Position numbers and translations under genes: made by a program. 5,119 nucleotides of DNA. Origin: an uncultured Lachnospiraceae bacterium (GTDB lineage: Bacteria; Bacillota; Clostridia; Lachnospirales; Lachnospiraceae). The notes beneath the pieces are model-generated. The model worked only from the letters and a program-made list of their open reading frames with translations. It made no database searches and was not told the origin of the DNA. Of this stretch, positions 1 to 5,036 are shown in pieces. The stretch is from assembly GCA_902782815.1 (NCBI GenBank), contig CACZOS010000200.1:1-5119 (forward strand). The letters run 5' to 3'. The stretch's first letter is position 1. Each line of letters starts with the position of its first letter.

Positions 1-1
1 A

Positions 2-352
2 AAAAGTCTGCGGGACCGTCTTCGTGTGGCAGTCGCCTATTGTATGCGGAAGCTGGAGATTCCCGGCACTTATCCTTATCAGAAGCCGCCCATGGGCATC
101 TTCCCCTTCCAGGTGGAGACCAGTGAGTTCTGTATCCACTGTATGCTCTGCGCGGATGTCTGCCCCATGCATGTGATCCACCCGGACAATCCTTACAATA
201 TCGATCACAGCCGGTGTATCCGCTGCGGCTCCTGTATCCGGATCTGTCCTGCCCAGGCAAAATACTTCAGCCAGGGTGCCTTTACCATTCTCCAGGAAAA
301 ACTGAGAGAATCCATGGAGGTCAGAAAAGAACCCTGGTATATGATCGGTTAA
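2..352 (+). CDS. C-terminal part of a dicluster [4Fe-4S] ferredoxin-domain protein (5' end outside window)
   Basis: The frame is open to the left edge, so only the last 116 residues are visible. Counting from the edge, C44, C47, C50 and C54-P form one CxxCxxCxxxCP motif and C72, C75, C78 and C82-P form a second. This is the classic 2[4Fe-4S] ferredoxin arrangement, expected to carry low-potential electrons in the cytoplasm. About 40 residues of non-cluster sequence precede the first motif and about 30 follow the second, so this is a domain on a larger protein and not a free small ferredoxin. Clostridia often fuse such a domain behind a flavodoxin-like module (EFR1-type proteins). That is my preferred reading, but the N-terminal module is not visible. 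A GTG at 26 could be called as a start; it has no ribosome binding site and the frame continues upstream of it. The hairpin terminator at 380 closes the unit. Confidence 0.8.
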   Translation, partial: KSLRDRLRVAVAYCMRKLEIPGTYPYQKPPMGIFPFQVETSEFCIHCMLCADVCPMHVIHPDNPYNIDHSRCIRCGSCIRICPAQAKYFSQGAFTILQEKLRESMEVRKEPWYMIG

Positions 353-379
353 AAGACAAAATATTGGTTGAAACTAAAC

Positions 380-448
380 AACCCTTCCCCTGCAGGTTCC
401 ATTCATCCTTTCGAACTGAACCTGCAGGGGAAGGGTTTTCTTTTTTTT
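380..448 (+). terminator. Strong intrinsic terminator, probably shared by two convergent genes
   Basis: Positions 380-399 and 418-437 are perfect reverse complements, giving a 20-bp uninterrupted stem with an 18-nt loop. The rightward T-run (436-439, then 441-448) follows directly, so it terminates the ferredoxin-domain gene ending at 352. No other hairpin followed by T residues lies between the leftward carboxypeptidase stop (495) and here. Read leftward, the stem is followed by a T-rich stretch broken by G and A (complement of 371-381), so it may also stop that transcript less efficiently. A GAAC at 413-416 duplicates the GAAC at 418-421 that starts the right arm, so a slipped pairing is possible at the loop end. 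Confidence 0.92.
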
Positions 449-494
449 ATGTTTTCTTTTTTATCACGGATGCCGTTGGATCCGGCGATGAGCT

Positions 495-2060
495 TTATTC
501 CGTCTGGCGGCCGCTCTGTAGGGAATTTCCGGCCAGGCTCTGCATCCATTCCTCACTCAGGATGGTGATGCCCGGGCAGATCGACTTGATGGTGATCATT
601 TCGGGCTCTGCGCTGCCTGTGTTTTCCTCCGCCTTTTTATCTCCCTCTTCCGCCAGCATCTCCACCTGGAATTCCGGTGTCTCTGATAAAGATGCGGGAA
701 CAAAGTGAGTGAGACTGTAGCGGATCTGATAATTCCTGAAAATATCCGCGAACTGCAGGGCTTCCTTCCTGGTGATCAACTGGCCTGCATTCCTGCAGTG
801 TTCATCCGGGAAGAGGCCTTCCTTTATACAGACGGCATAAGCCTCCTTTTCTTCATCGCCAAGTCCGTCGGTACCGGTGCATCCTGAGAGGATCTCCGGG
901 GTTTCATCCGGGGACAGGTGGGCGGGATACAATTCCTGGACCAGCATGGCCAGTCTTGCCGCCGTCACTTTTCCATTCCGGTTGTCATTGACAAAATTCT
1001 GAAGAAGCACCCGGTCGCTGAGACCGTCCACAGCTCCCATCATTCCGGCCAGTTCCGCCCTGGTGACGGCCCGGTTGGGATAGAATTTCCCGTCGGCCTC
1101 TCCGGGGTAAGCGTTGAGATGGGCATATTTGCCGTACAGCTGTCCCATGGACTCGGAACAGCGGACATCATAGTTGGAGGGGGTCAGGGTCAGGTTCTTT
1201 TTCTTATATTGCGAGAAGGTGTAATCAAAAAGTTTGCGGATATTGGAGAAGGTACTCTCCTTACTTACATTTCCAAAATAGGCACAGATCACTTCATGTC
1301 CCTTTTTGTCCATGGCTGTGGCGATGAAAACATGCCCGGCCGCATTGGTGGTTCCGGACTTGGTTCCGATAATGGTATATTTATTCTTATTATACCAGGC
1401 CATACCGCGGATAAACCAGTTTGTGGAATTGCAGGTGATATCCCTGGCCGCCGGGGAGTAGGATTTCCTGCGGACAGCCTCCCTGATCTGAGGTTTAGTC
1501 ATGGCATAGCGGGTGATCAGGGCCATCTCCCTGGCAGTGGCATAGGTCTCATTATATCCGGCTCCGATATCGGAACCCACAGGGTTATCGAAATGGGTGC
1601 CGGTGAGCCCCATCTCCTGACATTTCCTGTTCATTGCCTCCACACAGGCATCCTTGGATCCGAAAACACCCACAGCCAGTGAATCCGTGGCATCTGCCGA
1701 GGAGGATACCATACTCATGGACAGAAGATCCTTGAAGGTATAGGTCACCCCCGCTCCGATCCCGATACTGTAGGTGCCCGGTGTGGTACCGTAGACCACG
1801 TCATACTGGGTCTTGAATTTACTGTTATAATCCCCGTTTTCCAGACAGACTATGGCTGTCATAAGCTTGGCTGTACTGGCCGGATAGATCTGTTTGTCGT
1901 AATCCTGGCCGAACAGCACCTGGCCGGATCCGGCATCCATCACCACATAGGCGTGACAGGGTTTCCGGGGAGCTTTAACTTCCGCCCGTACACGGCAGGG
2001 AACCATGCAAAGGACAAATGTGCATAAAAAAAGCACCATTCTTGCTTTTCTTTTTCTCAT
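495..2060 (-). CDS. Secreted D-alanyl-D-alanine carboxypeptidase (peptidase S11) with SLH-like C-terminal repeats
   Basis: This 521-residue protein is a low-molecular-weight penicillin-binding protein. The family trims the terminal D-Ala from peptidoglycan pentapeptides outside the membrane. Residues 1-26 form a signal peptide: RKRK-type basic start, hydrophobic core, likely cleavage after V-R-A26, and no lipobox. The catalytic S62-T-A-K65 (SxxK) is intact. The KTG motif appears as K234-S-G236. The SxN position, around 120-123, reads S-S-S-A-D-A, so the usual Asn is absent (Ala or Asp depending on alignment). T155-H-F-D-N-P replaces the usual family block ending in HGL. The spacing from SxxK to the other two motifs matches E. 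coli PBP5. Instead of an evident PBP5_C domain, residues about 304-442 hold three degenerate S-layer-homology-like units (VTRAE 332-336, VTAAR 365-369, ITRKE 429-433). An acidic linker and a tail of unknown role finish the protein. I chose the ATG at 2060 because AGGAGG lies just upstream; an in-frame ATG at 2093 has no such site. The call resembles dacF/dacA products, but the exact paralogue is uncertain. Confidence 0.9.
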   Translation of the reverse strand: MRKRKARMVLFLCTFVLCMVPCRVRAEVKAPRKPCHAYVVMDAGSGQVLFGQDYDKQIYPASTAKLMTAIVCLENGDYNSKFKTQYDVVYGTTPGTYSIGIGAGVTYTFKDLLSMSMVSSSADATDSLAVGVFGSKDACVEAMNRKCQEMGLTGTHFDNPVGSDIGAGYNETYATAREMALITRYAMTKPQIREAVRRKSYSPAARDITCNSTNWFIRGMAWYNKNKYTIIGTKSGTTNAAGHVFIATAMDKKGHEVICAYFGNVSKESTFSNIRKLFDYTFSQYKKKNLTLTPSNYDVRCSESMGQLYGKYAHLNAYPGEADGKFYPNRAVTRAELAGMMGAVDGLSDRVLLQNFVNDNRNGKVTAARLAMLVQELYPAHLSPDETPEILSGCTGTDGLGDEEKEAYAVCIKEGLFPDEHCRNAGQLITRKEALQFADIFRNYQIRYSLTHFVPASLSETPEFQVEMLAEEGDKKAEENTGSAEPEMITIKSICPGITILSEEWMQSLAGNSLQSGRQTE

Positions 2061-2064
2061 AGTA

Positions 2065-2070
2065 CCTCCT
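2065..2070 (-). promoter_or_regulatory. Ribosome binding site that sets the carboxypeptidase start
   Basis: AGGAGG on the minus strand is followed by TACT and then the ATG at 2060. The spacing of 4 is short but the match to anti-Shine-Dalgarno sequence is complete, and the protein from this ATG begins directly with a textbook signal peptide. The longer frame from 2093 would add 11 acidic and polar residues ahead of the signal peptide and would be translated across this site. Confidence 0.85.
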
Positions 2071-2102
2071 AGAAAGGGTTCATCATAATCCATAGCCCTT
2101 GT

Positions 2103-2131
2103 ATCATATCATAAACAGGCTCATCTTAAAA
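2103..2131 (-). promoter_or_regulatory. Weak promoter candidate for the carboxypeptidase gene
   Basis: On the minus strand TATGAT (2108-2103) is a 5/6 match to the -10 box. The hexamer 17 bases upstream, TTTTAA (2131-2126), matches the -35 box at only three positions. Transcription would start near 2096, leaving a leader of about 35 bases before the ATG at 2060. The assignment rests mainly on the -10 box and its position. Confidence 0.35.
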
Positions 2132-2138
2132 GAAATAT

Positions 2139-2167
2139 TTGATAAATGGGTCTCCTGCTGATATAAT
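2139..2167 (+). promoter_or_regulatory. Strong sigma-70-type promoter of the phosphofructokinase gene
   Basis: TTGATA (2139-2144) and a perfect TATAAT (2162-2167) are separated by exactly 17 bases. TG at 2159-2160 one base before the -10 makes it an extended -10 promoter. Transcription would start near 2174, giving a leader of about 60 bases. A near-consensus promoter fits a gene for a main glycolytic step. Confidence 0.85.
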
Positions 2168-2177
2168 GTTACGTGAT

Positions 2178-2203
2178 ATCCGTTGGGAAAAAGAAGAACG
2201 GAT
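2178..2203 (+). other. Short hairpin in the phosphofructokinase mRNA leader
   Basis: ATCCGTT (2178-2184) and AACGGAT (2197-2203) form a perfect 7-bp stem around a purine-rich 12-nt loop. It would lie within a few bases of the predicted mRNA 5' end and is not followed by T residues, so it is not a terminator. A 5' stabilising hairpin is a reasonable guess. It leaves the ribosome binding site at 2222 unpaired. Confidence 0.45.
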
Positions 2204-2221
2204 TGTACAGTTTACATTACT

Positions 2222-2227
2222 AGGAGG
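2222..2227 (+). promoter_or_regulatory. Ribosome binding site that favours the second ATG of the phosphofructokinase gene
   Basis: AGGAGG at 2222-2227 lies only 2 bases before an ATG at 2230, too close for normal initiation, and 8 bases before the in-frame ATG at 2236, which is ideal. The start at 2236 is therefore preferred. It removes just two residues (Met-Lys). Confidence 0.8.
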
Positions 2228-2235
2228 ATATGAAA

Positions 2236-3477
2236 ATGAAAGGTAATATTATCATCGGCCAGTCCGGCGGGCCAACCGCAGTGATCAATTCCAGCCTTGC
2301 CGGTATCGTTAAGGCAGCCCGTGTCAACGGTGTAGAGAAGATCTACGGCATGCATCACGGCATCGAAGGTTTCCTCAAAGAGGATATCATCGACATCGGC
2401 GATTATATCGTGGAGGATTCCGATCTTGCTTTATTAAAGAGAACTCCTTCAGCCTTCCTGGGCTCCTGTCGTTATAAACTTCCCGAGATCAAGGGAAATG
2501 AGGAAGTCTTTGAGAAGATGTTCGAGATCATGGAGAAATACGACATCCAGTATTTCTTCTATATCGGCGGAAACGATTCCATGGATACCATCAAGGCTCT
2601 CTCCGATTACGCCCTTGCCAACGATAAGACCCAGAGATTTGTTGGTGTACCCAAAACCATCGACAATGACCTGCCCATCACGGACCACACCCCCGGTTAT
2701 GGTTCCGCGGCAAAATTCATCGCCACCATGATGAAAGAAATTATCCGTGACAATGAAAGTTTCGGCGCGGCAAAACCCACCATCTGCGTAGTTGAGATCA
2801 TGGGACGTCACGCAGGCTGGCTGACTGCAGCTGCTGCCCTTTCCAGGGGCGATGACTGTTCCGGACCGGATATGATCTATCTTCCGGAAGTTCCCTTTGA
2901 TATGGATAATTTCCTGGAAAGAGTAAAAGTTCTGGCTGAGACCAAGAGTTCCGTGGTCATCGCCGTTTCCGAGGGTATCTCCCTGGCTGACGGACGTTTT
3001 GTCTGTGAACTGGGTGACGGACAGGACTATGTGGACGCCTTCGGTCATAAACAGCTTTCCGGATGTGCCACCGTTCTCACCAGAAGGATCGCGGATGTCA
3101 CCGGCTGCAAGACCCGTGCCATCGAATTTTCCACCCTTCAGCGCTGCTCCACCCATATGGCATCCCGTACCGATATCGATGAGGCATATAAGTGCGGCTA
3201 TTCCGCTTTCAAGGCTGCCCAGCGCGGAGATACCGGTGTCATGGTAGTTATGCGTGTTCCGGATCGTGACGTATACACCGTATCCTACGAAACCTTTGAC
3301 ATCCATGAGATCGCCAACGTGGAGAAGAAGATTCCGAGAGAATGGATCAACAAAGACGGTACGGACGTAAATGACCGTTTCATCAAATACGCCAGCCCCC
3401 TGATCCTCGGTGTTCTGACCCCCTACTATACCAGAGGTCTGCCCAAACACTTAACCCTGGCCAACAAGAAAAAATAA
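2236..3477 (+). CDS. pfp: Pyrophosphate-type 6-phosphofructokinase (diphosphate--fructose-6-phosphate 1-phosphotransferase)
   Basis: This is a 413-residue cytoplasmic enzyme of the phosphofructokinase A family. It converts fructose 6-phosphate to fructose 1,6-bisphosphate in glycolysis. The N-terminal phosphate-binding loop is G8-Q-S-G-G-P-T. The second nucleotide/PPi loop is G111-G-N-D114-S, where ATP enzymes have GGDGS. The catalytic block is P139-K140-T-I-D143-N-D145, where ATP enzymes have PGTIDND. Asp at the 114 position and Lys at the 140 position are the established pair that selects pyrophosphate over ATP, so I infer PPi as phosphoryl donor and a reversible reaction. The substrate motif M189-G-R-H-A-G194 is present. 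The length fits the clostridial PPi enzymes of about 415 residues. Asn113 stands where the classic family has a Mg-binding Asp. The gene has its own strong promoter and its own terminator, so it is monocistronic. Cofactor use is inferred from motifs only. Confidence 0.92.
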   Translation: MKGNIIIGQSGGPTAVINSSLAGIVKAARVNGVEKIYGMHHGIEGFLKEDIIDIGDYIVEDSDLALLKRTPSAFLGSCRYKLPEIKGNEEVFEKMFEIMEKYDIQYFFYIGGNDSMDTIKALSDYALANDKTQRFVGVPKTIDNDLPITDHTPGYGSAAKFIATMMKEIIRDNESFGAAKPTICVVEIMGRHAGWLTAAAALSRGDDCSGPDMIYLPEVPFDMDNFLERVKVLAETKSSVVIAVSEGISLADGRFVCELGDGQDYVDAFGHKQLSGCATVLTRRIADVTGCKTRAIEFSTLQRCSTHMASRTDIDEAYKCGYSAFKAAQRGDTGVMVVMRVPDRDVYTVSYETFDIHEIANVEKKIPREWINKDGTDVNDRFIKYASPLILGVLTPYYTRGLPKHLTLANKKK

Positions 3478-3489
3478 GCAAAAAGCGAA

Positions 3490-3536
3490 AAAGCCATTCA
3501 GTCCGATTCACTCAGACTGAATGGCTTTATTTTTTT
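3490..3536. terminator. Bidirectional intrinsic terminator between convergent genes
   Basis: Positions 3490-3503 and 3515-3528 form a perfect 14-bp stem with an 11-nt loop. Rightward, it is followed by A and seven T residues (3530-3536). Leftward, the complement of 3481-3489 gives T-runs interrupted by CGC. It therefore ends both the phosphofructokinase transcript (stop 3475-3477) and the DUF1015 transcript. The TAA stop of the latter (3537-3535) lies inside the T-run, so the terminator overlaps the end of that coding region. Confidence 0.92.
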
Positions 3537-4803
3537 ATCTGATCTCCCTGCATTCCATATAGTACCGCTTATCCTCGGCATGACCCATGGAGAAGGTTTT
3601 CCTGGGAAGGGCGCCGTCCAGGATCATTGTGGGAAAGAGGTCAGATTTTTCCAGCACGGGGAGGATGATTCCCAGGCTGTTCTCCTGCCTGGTAAGATTT
3701 ACCATGGTCTCTGTCCCGTGTATGTAATCGATCTTTCCCCCGTTCTCCTCCAGATAGGCATCCAGAAAATGCTGGATGCTGCCCACTGTCAGTTTGGAAC
3801 CGGGACTGCCGATCCAGAAAGTACTGATCTCTCCGTTTTCCATAAGACCAAAGGACTGTCCGCATTCTGTCTTCTCCAAGGATAATCCCAGGGCCCGGGT
3901 CATCTTTTCTTTAAGGTCTTCGGTGTTTATTTCCGTGATGATACGGTGGATGGCCTCAAATTCCAGAGCCGGACAGTGAAGATTCACCAGTTCCGCCAGG
4001 GCATACCTTGCGGGGTGATCTGTCATATCCCGATCCGGATACTTTCTCTTCAGGGATTCATAATATTCTTTTGCGGAAGCCAGGGCATGATTACCGTCAC
4101 CGATGGCATAAGCCAGAACGGGGACATCCCTGATTCCGTATTTTTCCTCAAAATGCTCACGGTCCTGAAGAATATCCAGGGCGGCAAGAATCTCTTTTTG
4201 TTCTTCCTCCCTGACCAGATACCCGGTGTTATGTCCACCCCCAAGCATCAGCTCATAATCGTAGGCCTTTTTCATCAGGCTCTTTTTTTCTGCCAGGGGT
4301 TCGATCACCTTTCTGTCCGGATCATCCACAAGGATCATGATATGGGGTGTCTCCACCAGGGCATCCTGACGTACCTTTATCCTGGGAGGGATCCTGGACT
4401 CCACCGTGGCCTCGGAGGCACGCACCGGGGAACTGCTTCCCTTGTGATAGTCATAGGCTTCCAGATCGATACAGACCATTATGCCGGGTCTGCATCTTCC
4501 TTCGCTGTCTGTCCTTTCCACATAGATCATGCTATCCGGGTAAGTCCGGAGGACACATTCCTCCTCATATCTTCGCATGGTGGCATTGATCTTCCCGATC
4601 CTCTTCTCCACATCCGCTTCCTCAAGGTAGACCTCCGGCAGAGTGATGTAGAGCGTGGAGGGGGAATCTCCCACTATTTTTTCCACCCGGTTCCAATATT
4701 CCGGTTCACTGGTAAACTGGTCGCAGGCGATCACGGACCATTTTGTCAGATCAACTTTCTCTGACGGCAGAAGGATATCTGCGTTTTTAACTATCCTATT
4801 CAT
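3535..4803 (-). CDS. DUF1015 family protein
   Basis: The protein has 422 residues, no signal peptide or membrane segment, and the length usual for this form of the family. Recognisable blocks are V24-I-A-C-D-Q-F with a following E-x-W near the N-terminus, R128-A-S-E-A-T-V-E-S-R, the core motif G235-D-G-N-H-A-L-A-S-A-K245, the block around L271-V-N-L-H with E283-A-I-H-R, and the C-terminal G397-A-L-P-R-K-T-F-S-M-G-H. The D-G-N-H core resembles the DGHHR motif of ParB/sulfiredoxin-fold free serine kinases (SerK). My unverified recollection is that DUF1015 genes often sit beside serine-biosynthesis genes in other Clostridia, so a role in phosphoserine metabolism is a hypothesis only. No ser genes are visible here. 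The ATG at 4803 is preceded at 7 bases by AAGAGG (4816-4811). The gene stands alone, divergent from the tRNA and convergent with pfp. Confidence 0.88.
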   Translation of the reverse strand: MNRIVKNADILLPSEKVDLTKWSVIACDQFTSEPEYWNRVEKIVGDSPSTLYITLPEVYLEEADVEKRIGKINATMRRYEEECVLRTYPDSMIYVERTDSEGRCRPGIMVCIDLEAYDYHKGSSSPVRASEATVESRIPPRIKVRQDALVETPHIMILVDDPDRKVIEPLAEKKSLMKKAYDYELMLGGGHNTGYLVREEEQKEILAALDILQDREHFEEKYGIRDVPVLAYAIGDGNHALASAKEYYESLKRKYPDRDMTDHPARYALAELVNLHCPALEFEAIHRIITEINTEDLKEKMTRALGLSLEKTECGQSFGLMENGEISTFWIGSPGSKLTVGSIQHFLDAYLEENGGKIDYIHGTETMVNLTRQENSLGIILPVLEKSDLFPTMILDGALPRKTFSMGHAEDKRYYMECREIR

Positions 4804-4830
4804 TGACTGTCCTCTTATCTATCCTTATCC

Positions 4831-4850
4831 TCCGGCAGGCGTCCGCCGGA
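4831..4850 (-). other. GC-rich hairpin in the DUF1015 mRNA leader
   Basis: TCCGGC (4831-4836) and GCCGGA (4845-4850) pair as a perfect 6-bp stem. Two further GG/CC pairs are possible in the loop with one bulged base. It lies about 28 bases before the start codon and 15 before the ribosome binding site, with no T-run, so it is not an attenuator in the simple sense. Function unknown. Confidence 0.4.
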
Positions 4851-4900
4851 TATTCAAAAAACGGTTATTCTTGTCCTCAGCTGATCATCCCGGATATATC

Positions 4901-4915
4901 CCGTGGATTACACGG
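4901..4915. promoter_or_regulatory. Operator-like inverted repeat at the predicted DUF1015 transcription start
   Basis: CCGTG (4901-4905) and CACGG (4911-4915) form an exact 5-bp inverted repeat around GATTA. It abuts the leftward TATAAT (4921-4916) on its downstream side, so a bound repressor would cover the start site. A perfect palindrome GGATATATCC (4892-4901) touches it, and TCAGCTGA (4877-4884) is close by. No regulator can be named, and short palindromes can arise by chance. Confidence 0.3.
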
Positions 4916-4943
4916 ATTATATGATAACACAAAAGAAAGATAA
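4916..4943 (-). promoter_or_regulatory. Promoter candidate for the DUF1015 gene
   Basis: On the minus strand a perfect TATAAT (4921-4916) is preceded at 16 bases by TTATCT (4943-4938), a poor -35 match. Transcription would start near 4909, giving a leader of about 105 bases to the ATG at 4803. A perfect -10 with a weak -35 fits an activator-dependent or modest promoter. Confidence 0.5.
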
Positions 4944-4989
4944 TGGCACTATTATTTTATAAAAAAAGTGCTTGCATATTGATAATGGC
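4939..4989. repeat. Direct repeat GATAATGGC in the divergent promoter region
   Basis: The 9-mer GATAATGGC occurs at 4939-4947 and again at 4981-4989, 42 bases apart start to start, which is four helical turns. The first copy overlaps the weak -35 of the leftward promoter and the second lies in the spacer of the tRNA promoter. It could be a shared protein site or chance in AT-rich sequence. Confidence 0.35.
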
Positions 4990-5000
4990 CATGCTATAAT
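4972..5000 (+). promoter_or_regulatory. Promoter of the tRNA-Leu gene
   Basis: TTGCAT (4972-4977) and a perfect TATAAT (4995-5000) are separated by 17 bases. TG at 4992-4993 extends the -10 box. An AT-rich block (4951-4967) directly upstream could act as an UP element, as is usual for stable RNA promoters. Transcription would start near 5007, leaving about 30 bases of leader to be removed by RNase P. Confidence 0.8.
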
Positions 5001-5036
5001 ATGTTTCGTTGGCAAGGAAACGAGCCGATAAAATAT

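Noticed and set aside
26..352. Complete small ferredoxin starting at GTG 26
   Set aside because: The frame stays open to the window edge, no ribosome binding site precedes the GTG, and some 36 residues before the first cysteine do not fit a free small ferredoxin. A truncated longer gene is more likely.
450..494. GCCG/CGGC inverted repeat around a GGATCC as a dedicated terminator for the carboxypeptidase gene
   Set aside because: The stem is only 4 bp and, read leftward, is followed by A-rich sequence with no T-run. The long hairpin at 380-437 is a far better candidate.
918..1682. 254-codon open frame on the plus strand, antisense to the carboxypeptidase gene
   Set aside because: It is a mirror of a well-supported coding gene with intact catalytic motifs and signal peptide. 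Its translation is Gly/His/Ile-rich with no recognisable domain, and no ribosome binding site precedes it.
2449..3450. 333-codon open frame on the minus strand, antisense to the phosphofructokinase gene
   Set aside because: The plus-strand frame is unmistakably a phosphofructokinase with all family motifs. The antisense frame is long only because the sense codon use leaves few stops in that register.
3946..4764. 272-codon open frame on the plus strand, antisense to the DUF1015 gene
   Set aside because: It overlaps a real gene with conserved DUF1015 blocks. The product is low-information and lacks a start signal.
4804..4915. Riboswitch or T-box in the roughly 105-base DUF1015 leader
   Set aside because: There is no T-box sequence, no terminator/antiterminator pair and no recognisable riboswitch core. 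Only a short hairpin and small palindromes are visible.
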